DNA of 64,000 nt from a sulfur-oxidizing endosymbiont of Gigantopelta aegis (GCF_016097415.1 NZ_JAEHGE010000001.1:1513515-1577514); one strand, 5' to 3'; positions 1 through 9,279 are shown, numbered from the stretch's first letter. The notes: generated by a model from the letters alone, not told the origin. Numbers and translations: made by a program.

Positions 1-1190
1 AGGGAGCCATTACCGCCGAGACAAGCACCTAAAGCCAATGACCACCAGAGAGGCATTAATGCCTCTGTTCCGCCAAATGCCGGTGCCATGGACTTAATCA
101 TGGGGATCATGGTGGCAACAAAAGGAATGTTGTCTACTAGAGCAGAAATGATGGCTGACATCCATAAGATGGCCAGTGTGGTGGTGTTAAAATCACCCTC
201 GGTTAAGTGCAGCATTTTTTCGGCCAGTAAACTCAGTACACCAGAATGCTCGACACCAGCGACTATAATAAACAGACCGACAAAAAAGAAAATAGTGATC
301 CATTCTGCTTCTTTAAAGCACTTGTCGACATTGATAGTTTGTTCCTCTGAAGTTCGGCCTATATTATCCAGCAACATTAACAGTGCAGCGCCGCCCATGG
401 CAATGGTTGCAGGTTCTAAATTCAGGCTATGGGCATTCATAAACAGTACCAGCACCAGAAATAGAACAAAAAGAGAGCGTTTCAATAATGGAATATCCTG
501 TAAAGCCTTGCGCTCATCAAAGCTCATGACATGCTGGCGTTTGTCGTCAGAGGCAGTTAGTTTTCTTCCCCAGATAAGATAAATCATTCCTAGGTTAATG
601 AGCATGATGAAAATAGTAATAGGTGCCAGATTATAAACAAAATCATTAAAGCCTAAACCAACAGCCGAGCCGATCATTATATTGGGTGGATCGCCAATAA
701 GAGTAGAAGCACCACCAATATTAGAGGCAAAAATTTCAGAAAACAAGAATGGGAAGGGAGGAATCTGAAGTTCCTGAGTGATTAATAGTGTAATGGGTGC
801 GATTAATAAGACGGTGGTGACATTATCAAGCAAGGCTGAAAATATAGCTGTGACCACCGATAACATGAGCATAATGCCCCAGGGGGAGGCTTTGACTTTT
901 TTTGCTGACCAGATGGCAATATACTGAAAAATTCCGCTGCGCTGGGTAATGGCAACAATGACCATCATACCGGTGAGCAAGCCGATGGTATTAAAATCAA
1001 CACCATTAACCGCTGCTTCCTGGGTCAGTACACCGAGCATTATCATCAGAGAAGCACCCAATAGTGCAATAATTGCACGATTTACTTTTTCACTAATGAC
1101 AACTAGGTAAGTACCAATAAAGAGGACCGTTGAAACCCAGAAAGGATCCCAGCCAAAAATAACTTGTGATGCCAGTTCTGTTTGATGCAT
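1..1190 (-). CDS. ArsB/NhaD-superfamily (SLC13-like) ion permease, C-terminus cut by window edge
   Basis: An open minus-strand frame starts at the ATG at 1190 (MHQTELASQV) and runs off the left edge, leaving about 396 residues. It is very hydrophobic and has the duplicated architecture of ArsB/NhaD permeases: each half carries a re-entrant segment with a Ser-Ala-Leu-(Leu/Val)-Asp-Asn motif, SALLDNVTTV in the first half and SALVDNIPFV in the second. SNIGGASTLIGDPPN is also typical of the superfamily. Members move Na+/H+, arsenite or organic anions across the inner membrane; the substrate cannot be told from sequence. Good superfamily call, specificity unknown. Confidence 0.85.
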   Translation of the reverse strand, partial: MHQTELASQVIFGWDPFWVSTVLFIGTYLVVISEKVNRAIIALLGASLMIMLGVLTQEAAVNGVDFNTIGLLTGMMVIVAITQRSGIFQYIAIWSAKKVKASPWGIMLMLSVVTAIFSALLDNVTTVLLIAPITLLITQELQIPPFPFLFSEIFASNIGGASTLIGDPPNIMIGSAVGLGFNDFVYNLAPITIFIMLINLGMIYLIWGRKLTASDDKRQHVMSFDERKALQDIPLLKRSLFVLFLVLVLFMNAHSLNLEPATIAMGGAALLMLLDNIGRTSEEQTINVDKCFKEAEWITIFFFVGLFIIVAGVEHSGVLSLLAEKMLHLTEGDFNTTTLAILWMSAIISALVDNIPFVATMIPMIKSMAPAFGGTEALMPLWWSLALGACLGGNGS

Positions 1191-1260
1191 AGCAATACAA
1201 CTTCTTTTTTTAGAGTTGTTCTAACTATAGGATATTATAGCTAATAATCCTAGAAACCTC

Positions 1261-1310
1261 AGTTGAATCCTAGCGAGAGCGATCAAAGTGCTGGAGGCTT
1301 TTAGTTAAAA
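1261..1310 (-). repeat. Partial copy of the palindromic element seen at 50233-50421
   Basis: The stretch beginning AGTTGAATCCTAGCGAGAGC resembles the reverse complement of the right arm of the fold-back element at 50233-50421 (AGTTGAATCGTAGCGAGAGC there). Similarity fades after about 50 bases. Probably a decayed fragment of a dispersed element; compared only by eye. Confidence 0.4.
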
Positions 1311-1321
1311 TAACGAAGTTT

Positions 1322-1346
1322 GCATTTCCAAGTGTCATGGGTATAG
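1322..1346. repeat. Half-site of the TATACCCGTGA/GCATTTCCAAG palindromic repeat
   Basis: GCATTTCCAAG followed by TGTCATGGGTATAG matches one arm of the hairpin at 52781-52834 with two mismatches. It lies just downstream of the lipoprotein gene that ends at 1349. Likely a half copy of a dispersed intergenic repeat. Confidence 0.55.
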
Positions 1347-1348
1347 AC

Positions 1349-1945
1349 TTAAATTGTCTTCGGTGGCTGAGTCGCTTGTTGTTGTTTTTGTCGTTGTTGC
1401 TCAATTTCCTGATTTAAGTCTTCTAAGGTTTCATTTAAAGAGTGTTCCAATTGTTGTAGTTCATCCTTCACTGATTCGCCCATCACCTTAACGCCTTTAT
1501 CAATGGTTTCGCGCATAGTGTTGGTCAGTTGATCAATGACCGATTGTAGTTCACTGCCCAGCATTGAATCTCGGGTGGCATTAAAATCGACTAGCCACTG
1601 GCCATTTTGATTAAGCAATATCGTGCGCAATGCCGTGGTGTTTTTTTCGGTGCCTTCATGACGGGTTATTTGTGTGAGTATTTCTGCCTTGGAAAGAGTC
1701 AGGCTTTGTTCGCCCAGTTCAACGAAATCTTTAGCATCATGTAAAATGATTTTAAAGCTGGCCATACTTTGGGGGGTAATTAACTGTTTGGCTGCTTCAG
1801 TATCACCTTTTAAACTAGCAGCCCAAAAGGCTTCGGCAACGGTTTGTGGGGTATTGGGTTTAACCGGCGTGCAGGCAGAAAGCAAAAATACTGCAATCAG
1901 GCTAATTAATAATAAAAAATGGCTGAAAATAGCTATTGGTTTCAT
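1349..1945 (-). CDS. Small lipoprotein with DUF4878-like domain and coiled-coil tail
   Basis: The frame is open from 1984, but the ATG at 1945 is preferred. It gives a compact signal peptide (MKPIAIF then a hydrophobic run) with lipobox LLSAC, lipidated Cys at residue 25, and a GAG ribosome-binding core about 10 bases upstream. About 198 residues. The middle (TVAEAFWAASLKGDTEAAKQL, then a QWLVDFNATRDSML-like strand) resembles NTF2-fold DUF4878 lipoproteins. The last 60 residues are a Glu/Gln-rich amphipathic helix, probably a coiled coil. Function unknown. It follows dtd on the same strand. Confidence 0.7.
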   Translation of the reverse strand: MKPIAIFSHFLLLISLIAVFLLSACTPVKPNTPQTVAEAFWAASLKGDTEAAKQLITPQSMASFKIILHDAKDFVELGEQSLTLSKAEILTQITRHEGTEKNTTALRTILLNQNGQWLVDFNATRDSMLGSELQSVIDQLTNTMRETIDKGVKVMGESVKDELQQLEHSLNETLEDLNQEIEQQRQKQQQATQPPKTI

Positions 1946-2008
1946 AAAAAATCTCAAAATAGTTGACGATATAGTGGCTATCATACTACAAAATTTGAGT
2001 ATAAAAAA

Positions 2009-2446
2009 TTAGACAGAGAGGGAAAAGGTGACCGGGCCATCGTTGACTAAGGAGATTTGCATATCAGCACCAAATTGACCGGCTTCTACATGCTCGTATT
2101 GAGTTTTTGCCTGCTTCAATAGATGGTTAAATAAGATTTCAGCTTCAGCAGGTGGTTTTGCAGTACTGAAGCTGGGACGCAGACCTTTTTTGGTATCAGC
2201 GGCCAAGGTGAATTGAGGTACCAGGAGCAAGCCACCCTGAATATCGCTGACGCTTAAATTCATTTTATCGTCTGCATCGGCAAAGAGACGATAATTGAGT
2301 AGGCGATGTAATAACTTGTCAGCTTGTTCAATTTGATCGTTTTTTTGCATGCCGACCAAAACAAGCAGTCCCTGCTCGATTTGGCCAATGCTTTGCTTAT
2401 CGACCTGAACTTCTGCCCGGATAACTCGCTGAATAAGGCCTATCAT
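2009..2446 (-). CDS. dtd: D-aminoacyl-tRNA deacylase
   Basis: 145 residues, the full length of bacterial DTD. The protein removes D-amino acids, and glycine from tRNA-Ala, from mischarged tRNAs in the cytoplasm. Visible signatures are the N-terminal MIGLIQRV strand, the PQFTLAADTKKG active-site loop (usually SQFTL; the Ser is Pro here) and the cross-subunit NDGPVTF motif near the C-terminus. The gene abuts the dynamin C-terminal frame at 2446, so the two are probably co-transcribed. Confidence 0.95.
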   Translation of the reverse strand: MIGLIQRVIRAEVQVDKQSIGQIEQGLLVLVGMQKNDQIEQADKLLHRLLNYRLFADADDKMNLSVSDIQGGLLLVPQFTLAADTKKGLRPSFSTAKPPAEAEILFNHLLKQAKTQYEHVEAGQFGADMQISLVNDGPVTFSLSV

Positions 2447-3051
2447 TATGCGCGTATTGCAGTGACATTATTGGGCATTTCTTTCTTATGAGCAACTGCA
2501 GGCATCGGGCTATTAATGGTGGTGAGCATCTTATTGACATCAAAGATGTTCTTTTGCAATACCTTGGCTTCTTTCTTAAGTCCGCTAACACGATCGGCAA
2601 TCGTATCTCTGGACTGTCCGGCCTTTTTCAGTTGTTCAAGGCGTAATTGCAGCTCTTTTTTATGTGCCTTAACCTGACGAATAAGGGGGGTCAGAGCGCG
2701 CTTGCCCCAGTCATCCGCATCTTTATTAAGCTGGTAGTAAAGGTTTCTTGCCCGGCTAACCAGTGAAATAAAGAATTTCTTGATCACAAAGCTTTGCTCC
2801 GTCATTGTAGAATAAACACTGGTGCGATATTCTTCGGCATCTTCATACAATGTTTCAATTTCCTGCTTATAAGAGGCAATAGAAAATAGCTTGGGTTGCA
2901 CGTCGGCATCTTCATTTTCATTTTGAAAACGATTATAAATAGACTTAACCAGGCGATTAGTGAGTTCTGTTTGTTTGGCCGCTTCGTTCATGGTGTTGCT
3001 GATGCCATCAAACAAAGTTTTCATGGCGCGTTTCATGCCATTGGTGTCCAA
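2446..3051 (-). CDS. Dynamin-like protein, C-terminal helical part (separate frame)
   Basis: About 196-201 residues, highly helical and charged (for example KAHKKELQLRLEQLKKAG), with no GTPase motif. It reads like the missing C-terminal stalk of the dynamin-family GTPase directly upstream: bacterial proteins of this type are, as I recall them, near 650 residues, and 464 + 196 fits. The frame opens with TTG at 3051, but an ATG at 3036 overlaps the upstream TGA as ATGA, so translational re-initiation is possible. Alternatively one gene has been broken by a single-base deletion near 3040. Listed separately because the sequence shows two frames. Confidence 0.6.
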   Translation of the reverse strand: MDTNGMKRAMKTLFDGISNTMNEAAKQTELTNRLVKSIYNRFQNENEDADVQPKLFSIASYKQEIETLYEDAEEYRTSVYSTMTEQSFVIKKFFISLVSRARNLYYQLNKDADDWGKRALTPLIRQVKAHKKELQLRLEQLKKAGQSRDTIADRVSGLKKEAKVLQKNIFDVNKMLTTINSPMPAVAHKKEMPNNVTAIRA

Positions 3052-4427
3052 CTACCTTTCATAGAGTTACGGGCTTCATTGACTTGCTTATCTAAACGAT
3101 CCAAATCAATAATACTTTTCAGACGATTATGCTGCCCCGAGAGAATTTGTCGGCTGGATTGCAGACTTTCAGCATTGCGATGGAAAACAGTTTGTTCAGC
3201 ACGCGTGGCTTCTAATAGCTGTTGAATCACATTCTCATTTTTGCCACCCAGACCACTAAAAGCATTGATGGATTTTTTCTTGGCATTAAATTCACTCAAT
3301 AAAATACTTTTGGATTCCTGCATCATTTCATTGATGTCTGCAATCAGCGTATTGCGCACTAATAATTCTTTTTGCGGCAAAATTTCATTGGAAAGCACAT
3401 TTTCCATAGCCGCTAGATTACTGGCTTTGACTAGTTTGGGATCGTTTCTAACGCGGCCAATTAAGCCTTTCTGTGCTGATACTGCAAATACGCGTTTATC
3501 GGCAATGCCCAGTGTTTTTGCCGTTTCCAGACATTGTCGCTGGATACTGGCTTTGATTTCCTCTTCGCTTTTCAGATCATCCCATAGGGTGTCAATTTTG
3601 TTTAGAGCGACAACCAGACCATTATTATGGTTACGGCGAAAGCTTTTTAAGTGGCGACGCCAGATATCCATATCAGAACGAGTCACACCGGTATCGGCTG
3701 CGAGTACAAAAATAGCTGCCTGAGCATTGGGTAGCATATTCAGGGTGAGTTCCGGCTCGTTACCAAGAGAATTCAGTCCCGGGGTGTCAAGAATTGTTAA
3801 GCCCTGTTCGAGAAAAGGGTGGGGGAAATTAATCAGCGCATGCCGCCACATGGGAATTTCAACAATGGCATCATCGGATATTTCGGTGCCATTATCATCG
3901 GTAATAATGTCATAAAGACCTAGGCGTTTAGCTTCAACGGCTTTGACTTTTTTGGTGTTAGTTATTTGTGCAAAGGAGCTGGCCATGCTGGCTGGTGATG
4001 AAATATCCAGTTGGATATGGGTCCAATTGACGGTATTTTGCTTGTGCTCAGTAATGCTGGCATCTTCCATACGGCTTTCAATCGGCAGGAGACGCATATA
4101 AGAGCGGGGCTCATCAACATCATAAAAGAGTTCGGTGGGACACATGGTGGTGCGACCGGCTTCACTGGGCAATAAACGACGCTTAAACTGAGAGAAAAAG
4201 ATGGCATTAATGAGTTCAGTTTTACCCCGGGAAAATTCGCCGACAAAAGCGAGGGTAATACGGTCGTGTTTGAGTGTTTGTAGCGTTTCATAGATTTTTA
4301 GACTTTGTTCGCTTTCTTCAAGGCCGGTTGTGTCCAGCCAATCCTGAAAGGATTCAATGGCACTGACAAGGTCGCTTTTCCATTTTCCATAGGCGTGGAT
4401 GTTTTCGAAAAAGTTTTCATTGGTCAT
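3033..4427 (-). CDS. Dynamin-family GTPase, N-terminal GTPase part
   Basis: 464 residues with a complete dynamin-type G domain: P-loop GEFSRGKT at residues 63-70, the switch-I Thr region GRTTMCPTE (91-99), DTPG at 214-217 and NKID at 276-279. Bacterial dynamin-like proteins bind membranes and assemble with GTP. The frame ends in TGA at 3033-3035 just after a segment reading NSMKGSW, where related proteins appear to continue into the helical stalk that is found here in the next frame. Start ATG at 4427 is the only sensible one. The neighbours dtd (downstream) and yggT (upstream) give no functional hint. If the split is real, the GTPase may act as a two-subunit protein. Confidence 0.85.
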   Translation of the reverse strand: MTNENFFENIHAYGKWKSDLVSAIESFQDWLDTTGLEESEQSLKIYETLQTLKHDRITLAFVGEFSRGKTELINAIFFSQFKRRLLPSEAGRTTMCPTELFYDVDEPRSYMRLLPIESRMEDASITEHKQNTVNWTHIQLDISSPASMASSFAQITNTKKVKAVEAKRLGLYDIITDDNGTEISDDAIVEIPMWRHALINFPHPFLEQGLTILDTPGLNSLGNEPELTLNMLPNAQAAIFVLAADTGVTRSDMDIWRRHLKSFRRNHNNGLVVALNKIDTLWDDLKSEEEIKASIQRQCLETAKTLGIADKRVFAVSAQKGLIGRVRNDPKLVKASNLAAMENVLSNEILPQKELLVRNTLIADINEMMQESKSILLSEFNAKKKSINAFSGLGGKNENVIQQLLEATRAEQTVFHRNAESLQSSRQILSGQHNRLKSIIDLDRLDKQVNEARNSMKGSWTPMA

Positions 4428-4590
4428 AGTCTTATCTTCGTCTTATCTTTTGGTGAAGTGTTTTAGTTCTTAGTTTAAAGTGTCGGGGTATTGCTGTGCT
4501 AAATCATCACTTTGAACTAATTTATTTAGAATACTCCTTTATCCAAGTCTAGCAAAAATTATCACAAAAAGTGTGATAGGTGTCCAATTG

Positions 4591-5142
4591 TTAACCAAAT
4601 ATAACCGGAACAAACATAATTAATAGGTTTAATACGATAAAAACCAGTATGGGCGACAGGTCAAAGCCGGAAAATGGGGGTAATAAACGTCGTGCCGGAC
4701 GCATAACAGGCTCGGTGATGTGGTGAATCAGTGCTGTAGCCGGGTTATAAGTGCCGGGGTTGATCCAACTTATAATCACTTGCACCAGAATTGCGAAAAA
4801 GTAAATATACAAAACCAACGTCAGCAAGGAGCCGATGCTATACCAAAGTAGAAAAATAGGGTTGACGGCAATACCTTTGATGGCAAAGAGTAATATATTT
4901 TCAATATACTGTAGCGAATAAGCCAGAATAATGGAGGCAACATCAATCCCGAATAAGCCGGGAATCAGTCGACGCATGGGGTTTAGTACCGGCGTAGTGG
5001 CTTTGACAATAAATTGTGACAGCGGATTATAGAAATCAGCACGCACTAATTGTAATAGAAAACGCAGCAATATGATGATGATATACAACCCAAAAACGGT
5101 ACTGATGACATAAGCACCGGCACTGACTAGAAAATTATCCAT
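4591..5142 (-). CDS. yggT: YggT-family integral membrane protein
   Basis: 183 residues with two copies of the YGGT repeat. Each has a hydrophobic pair of helices followed by a conserved Asn-Pro plus Arg-rich loop: NPLSQFIVKATTPVLNPMRRLIP near residues 38-60 and NPATALIHHITEPVMRPARRLLP near 133-155. The family is found beside proC/yggS or in division loci of many bacteria and is linked to membrane or osmotic homeostasis; the molecular role is unsettled. Only two bases separate it from proC, so the two are one transcription unit. Confidence 0.9.
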   Translation of the reverse strand: MDNFLVSAGAYVISTVFGLYIIIILLRFLLQLVRADFYNPLSQFIVKATTPVLNPMRRLIPGLFGIDVASIILAYSLQYIENILLFAIKGIAVNPIFLLWYSIGSLLTLVLYIYFFAILVQVIISWINPGTYNPATALIHHITEPVMRPARRLLPPFSGFDLSPILVFIVLNLLIMFVPVIFG

Positions 5143-5144
5143 CG

Positions 5145-5984
5145 TTAATTACCTAATATTTTAGCGAGTTCAATCGAGCGATCCCGTGCACCCTCAAGTG
5201 CCTTAGCAAAAAGAGTTTCTAACTGACCTTCTTGTAGGATGCCAATGGCTTTTTCAGTCGTGCCGCCGGGAGAGGTGACTTTTTTGCGCAAGGTTTCTGG
5301 GGAATCATCACTTTCTAAGGCCATTTTAGAAGCACCAAAAGCGGTTTGAATGGCTAATAGGTGTGCGGTTTTTTCATCCAAACCCAACTGAACCCCGGCT
5401 TTTTCCATGGCATCGATGACTAAAAAGAAATAAGCGGGGCCACTGCCGGATAAAGCTGTGACCGCATCCATATCATTCTCATTGTCCAGCCATAGTGTTA
5501 GTCCCGCTGCGCGTAAAATGGACTCTGCCAGAGTTTTTTGCTCATCACTGACATGACTATTCGCATAGAGCGCTGTAGCACCACTTTGTACTAAAGAGGG
5601 AGTGTTGGGCATACACCGAACCAATGCTAATGCGTTATTTATGGAGTCGTTATTAAGCCAGATTTCAATATCCTTGCTCAATACCCCAGCTGCAATTGAG
5701 ATCATAAGTGGCTTGTTCTGCTGTACATCCTCGGATATATCTTTGCAGACCTGTGCTAATTGCTGAGGCTTGACTGCGAGTATGACAATATCGACGGATT
5801 GCACTAATGCATTATTACTCTGGCAGACATTGACGCCAAAGTTATCAGCCATTTGGGTCATTTTATCGGCACTGGGATCACTGACCCAGATATTTTCCCC
5901 AGAGACACCCGTTGCAGTGAGCCCTCCGACTAGACTATAAGCCATATTACCAGCGCCAATAAAGCCAATTTTTTTGTTAATCAT
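5145..5984 (-). CDS. proC: Pyrroline-5-carboxylate reductase
   Basis: 279 residues, family-typical. It catalyses the last step of proline synthesis, reducing 1-pyrroline-5-carboxylate with NAD(P)H. N-terminal Rossmann motif GFIGAGNMA (residues 8-16), then AVKPQQ, RCMPNTP, and the C-terminal signature near residues 215-250 (SPETLRKKVTSPGGTTEKAI). The order yggS-proC-yggT is conserved in gammaproteobacteria. Start ATG at 5984. Confidence 0.97.
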   Translation of the reverse strand: MINKKIGFIGAGNMAYSLVGGLTATGVSGENIWVSDPSADKMTQMADNFGVNVCQSNNALVQSVDIVILAVKPQQLAQVCKDISEDVQQNKPLMISIAAGVLSKDIEIWLNNDSINNALALVRCMPNTPSLVQSGATALYANSHVSDEQKTLAESILRAAGLTLWLDNENDMDAVTALSGSGPAYFFLVIDAMEKAGVQLGLDEKTAHLLAIQTAFGASKMALESDDSPETLRKKVTSPGGTTEKAIGILQEGQLETLFAKALEGARDRSIELAKILGN

Positions 5985-6068
5985 TAATTTCCCTATCCCA
6001 AGAATTTAATTACATTGTGTTTCTAAGATGAAACTATTATACCCCAGTTTAGAGCTTGCCATAAGCCA

Positions 6069-6770
6069 CTAATATTCTCGTGGACCAAAAAGTGCCGTAC
6101 CAATACGAATAATGCTTGCACCCTCAGCAATGGCTGCTTCTAAATCACCGGACATGCCCATTGAAAGTGTATCCATCTGGAGATTAAATCGTTGATTTAA
6201 TTGCTGCATCAACTCCCGTAATTGTTTAAAAGCCAACTTTTGTTCTGCAGGAGCTTTACTCGGCTTGGGGATGGCCATGAGGCCGCGAAGCTTTAAATGG
6301 GGCAATGTCATTATTTCTGCTATGGCAGTAAAAATTTCATCAGTGGAAAAACCTGATTTTTGTGGCTCCTGACTAATATTGATTTGTAGACAGATATTCA
6401 ATGGTTTACTTAGTGTCTCATGCGTTGTTCTCTGTGCACTTAGGCGGCGGGCAATTTTAAGCCGATCAACTGAATGTACCCAGTGAAAATTAGGGGCAAT
6501 ATCCTTGGTTTTATTGGATTGAATAGGGCCAATAAAATGCCAGATAATGTCCTTATGGGGTGATTGCTTCATTTTTTCCAGTGCTTCTTGCACATAACTC
6601 TCACCAAATTCCCGCTGTCCCAACTCATAGAGGGCTTGAATTTTGTCCCATGAATGACGCTTACTGACAGCTAATAATGTCACAGGAGAGTCAGCAGAGC
6701 GCTGACTATTTTGCATTGCCTCAGCTATACGTTGATTAATGTGATCGAATCGCTTTCTTGTCATGCTCAT
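6069..6770 (-). CDS. yggS: PLP-binding homeostasis protein, YggS/PROSC family
   Basis: 233 residues. It binds pyridoxal phosphate on the Lys of LLAVSKRHSWDKI (about residue 37) and buffers cellular PLP; no substrate reaction is established for the family. Other signatures are FGESYVQEALEK, WHFIGPIQSNK, and SMGMSGDLEAAIAEGASIIRIGTALFG near the C-terminus, which makes the phosphate site. An ATG two codons in (6764) is an equally good start. It is the first gene of the yggS-proC-yggT unit and is divergent from pilT. Confidence 0.95.
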   Translation of the reverse strand: MSMTRKRFDHINQRIAEAMQNSQRSADSPVTLLAVSKRHSWDKIQALYELGQREFGESYVQEALEKMKQSPHKDIIWHFIGPIQSNKTKDIAPNFHWVHSVDRLKIARRLSAQRTTHETLSKPLNICLQINISQEPQKSGFSTDEIFTAIAEIMTLPHLKLRGLMAIPKPSKAPAEQKLAFKQLRELMQQLNQRFNLQMDTLSMGMSGDLEAAIAEGASIIRIGTALFGPREY

Positions 6771-6947
6771 TTTAGTCTATACTGATTATAAATCGTTGGA
6801 AGCACTGGGAAAATCATCAAAAGCTTATATTTCTTTGCAGTAGTAATTGATGCTTTGCCAGACATTATAACAATTGTACTTTTTTAAGCTATTTTCAAGT
6901 AGATAAGTATAACTTTATCTTTTAAAAATAGCGTTTAAATAAAACCT

Positions 6948-6978
6948 GAATTTAAGTAAAGTTTGAATTTAAGTAAAA
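6948..6978. repeat. Short direct repeat upstream of pilT
   Basis: TGAATTTAAGTAAA occurs twice with a 3-base gap, 34 bases before the pilT start, in the AT-rich yggS/pilT divergent region. It could be a protein-binding site or a slippage product. No convincing promoter hexamers were identified nearby. Confidence 0.4.
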
Positions 6979-7011
6979 AGCACAACATAAAAATAGAGAA
7001 TAGCGATAAAC

Positions 7012-8049
7012 ATGGATATAACAGAACTGCTTGCTTTTAGTGCCAAAAATAATGCCTCGGACTTACACCTGTCAGCTGGTTTACCACCGATGATCCGGGT
7101 TGATGGTGATATTCGTCGAATCAATGTGCCGCCACTGGAACATCGTGAAGTGCATGACATGGTGTATGACATCATGAACGATAAGCAACGCAAAGACTAT
7201 GAAGAATTTCTAGAAACTGATTTCTCGTTTGAAGTCCCCGGCCTTGCCCGTTTTCGTGTGAATGCTTTTAACCAGAACCGGGGTGCGGGTGCAGTATTTC
7301 GTACCATTCCATCAAATGTTTTATCTCTGGAAGAACTCGGTTGTCCGTCTATTTTTAAAGAAATTTGTGAAAATAAACGTGGCATTGTGTTGGTCACAGG
7401 ACCAACAGGCTCAGGTAAGTCAACCACATTAGCCGCCATGATGGATCATTTAAACGATACCATTTACGAACATATCCTCACCGTTGAAGACCCTATCGAA
7501 TTCGTACATGAAAGTAAAAAATGTCTGGTCAACCAACGTGAAGTGCATCGTGATACGCTAGGCTTCAATGAAGCATTACGCTCTGCACTACGTGAAGATC
7601 CGGATATTATTCTCGTGGGTGAATTACGTGATTTAGAAACCATTCGTTTAGCGCTGACTGCAGCAGAAACAGGTCACTTAGTTTTCGGTACTCTACATAC
7701 CAGTTCTGCGGCCAAAACCATTGACCGGATCATCGACGTATTCCCCGCCGCAGAAAAAGATATGGTGCGGGCAATGTTATCAGAATCATTGCGTGCAGTT
7801 ATTTCCCAGACACTATTAAAGAAAAATGGCGGCGGTCGTATTGCAGCGCATGAAATTATGATTGGTACACCGGCGATTCGAAATCTGATCCGTGAGGCTA
7901 AGATTGCGCAAATGTATTCCGCTATTCAGACCGGCCAAAATATTGGTATGCAGACATTGGATCAAAACCTGAAAGTACTGCTCTCTCAGGGCATGATTTC
8001 AAAAGCTGATGCCATAAGTTATGCTGCTCAGAAAGAAGATTTCCTATAA
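7012..8049 (+). CDS. pilT: Type IV pilus retraction ATPase PilT
   Basis: 345 residues. Hexameric cytoplasmic ATPase that depolymerises the type IV pilus and powers twitching. Walker A GPTGSGKST begins at residue 130 (Lys136). Walker B lies in DPDIILVGELRD, with the His/Asp boxes typical of secretion ATPases. The C-terminal AIRNLIRE motif is diagnostic for PilT rather than PilB. pilU follows after 69 bases, as in Pseudomonas. The ribosome site is weak (AGCGAT), but alignment of the N-terminus (MDITELLAFSAKNNASDLHL) fixes the start. Confidence 0.98.
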   Translation: MDITELLAFSAKNNASDLHLSAGLPPMIRVDGDIRRINVPPLEHREVHDMVYDIMNDKQRKDYEEFLETDFSFEVPGLARFRVNAFNQNRGAGAVFRTIPSNVLSLEELGCPSIFKEICENKRGIVLVTGPTGSGKSTTLAAMMDHLNDTIYEHILTVEDPIEFVHESKKCLVNQREVHRDTLGFNEALRSALREDPDIILVGELRDLETIRLALTAAETGHLVFGTLHTSSAAKTIDRIIDVFPAAEKDMVRAMLSESLRAVISQTLLKKNGGGRIAAHEIMIGTPAIRNLIREAKIAQMYSAIQTGQNIGMQTLDQNLKVLLSQGMISKADAISYAAQKEDFL

Positions 8050-8118
8050 GGGCAAGCTATTTAATCGAATCGGTTAATTACACTGAACAGCGACTAATAT
8101 AACAAGGTAAAAAATAAG

Positions 8119-9279
8119 ATGGACTTTGATTCATTACTGAAATTAATGGTGCACAAAAAAGCATCAGATTTATTTATTACTGTTGGTACTGCGCCATCCA
8201 TGAAAGTGAATGGTAAAATATCACCAGTAACCAAAAAAGCACTCAACTCAACGCAGGTACATCAAATTGTCACCGGCGTCATGACAGATAAATTGCGTGC
8301 CGAATTTGAAGAGGCTCATGAATGTAATTTTGCTATCAGCCGCTCAGGTGTGGGTCGTTTTCGTGTCAGTGCTTTTATGCAACGCAGTCAAGTGGGGATG
8401 GTTTTACGCCGTATTGAAACGACTATTCCGACCTATAAGGAATTAAAATTACCAGAAACCATCAAAGATTTGGCGATGACTAAACGTGGTTTAATTATCT
8501 TTGTTGGTGCGACGGGATCCGGCAAATCAACCTCATTGGCATCAATGATTGGCTATCGCAATCAAAATGGTAGTGGCCATATTATTACTATCGAAGACCC
8601 GATCGAATTTGTGCATAACCATGATGGTTGTATTATTACTCAGCGAGAAGTGGGCATTGATACGGATTCATTTGAAGTGGCACTAAAAAATAGCCTGCGC
8701 CAAGCGCCAGATGTTATTTTGATTGGCGAAATTCGTACCCGCGAAACCATGGATCATGCTATCGCTTTTGCTGAAACGGGACATTTATGTTTGGCGACCT
8801 TGCATGCCAACAATGCTAACCAAGCATTGGATCGTATTATCAACTTCTTCCCTGAAGATCGTAAACGCCAACTATTAATGGATTTATCCTTAAACGTGCG
8901 CGCTTTGGTTGCTCAACAATTAATCCCAACGCCTGATGGTAAGGGGCGCAGAGCCGCAGTAGAAATTCTCCTGAATAGCCCGTTGATTTCAGACTATATT
9001 CGTGAAGGTGAAGTACATAAGCTCAAAGAAATCATGAAAAAATCCCGAGAAGAAGGTATGCAGACGTTTGATCAGGCGCTCTATGATCTCTATCGCACCG
9101 AAGCCATTACCTATGAAGATGCGTTACACCATGCAGACTCACCCAATGACTTGCGCCTGATGATCAAACTCGGTGATGAAGAAGCATCAGAATCGATGGG
9201 CTCATCACTTGAAGGGGTAAGTTTTACTAATACCAATGATGACCGGGATGGTGGTTTTGGTAGTATGGGACTCCGATAA
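8119..9279 (+). CDS. pilU: PilT-like accessory retraction ATPase PilU
   Basis: 386 residues. PilT paralogue that supports retraction under load. Walker A GATGSGKST with Lys136; Walker B within PDVILIGEIRTRETM. It lacks the AIRNLIRE motif of PilT and instead has LISDYIREGEVHKLKEIM, as PilU proteins do. The Gly/Ser/Asp-rich tail (residues 355-386) is typical of PilU. Start MDFDSLLKLMV is preceded by an AGG-rich ribosome site (AACAAGGTAAAA). Confidence 0.97.
   Translation: MDFDSLLKLMVHKKASDLFITVGTAPSMKVNGKISPVTKKALNSTQVHQIVTGVMTDKLRAEFEEAHECNFAISRSGVGRFRVSAFMQRSQVGMVLRRIETTIPTYKELKLPETIKDLAMTKRGLIIFVGATGSGKSTSLASMIGYRNQNGSGHIITIEDPIEFVHNHDGCIITQREVGIDTDSFEVALKNSLRQAPDVILIGEIRTRETMDHAIAFAETGHLCLATLHANNANQALDRIINFFPEDRKRQLLMDLSLNVRALVAQQLIPTPDGKGRRAAVEILLNSPLISDYIREGEVHKLKEIMKKSREEGMQTFDQALYDLYRTEAITYEDALHHADSPNDLRLMIKLGDEEASESMGSSLEGVSFTNTNDDRDGGFGSMGLR

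Noticed and set aside
88..582. Plus-strand open frame of 164 codons at the left edge
   Set aside because: It is antisense to the ArsB/NhaD-type permease, whose minus-strand frame has clear family motifs.
3033..3060. Programmed -1 frameshift in the dynamin gene
   Set aside because: No X-XXY-YYZ slippery heptamer and no clear downstream stem; a deletion or ATGA re-initiation explains the split more simply.
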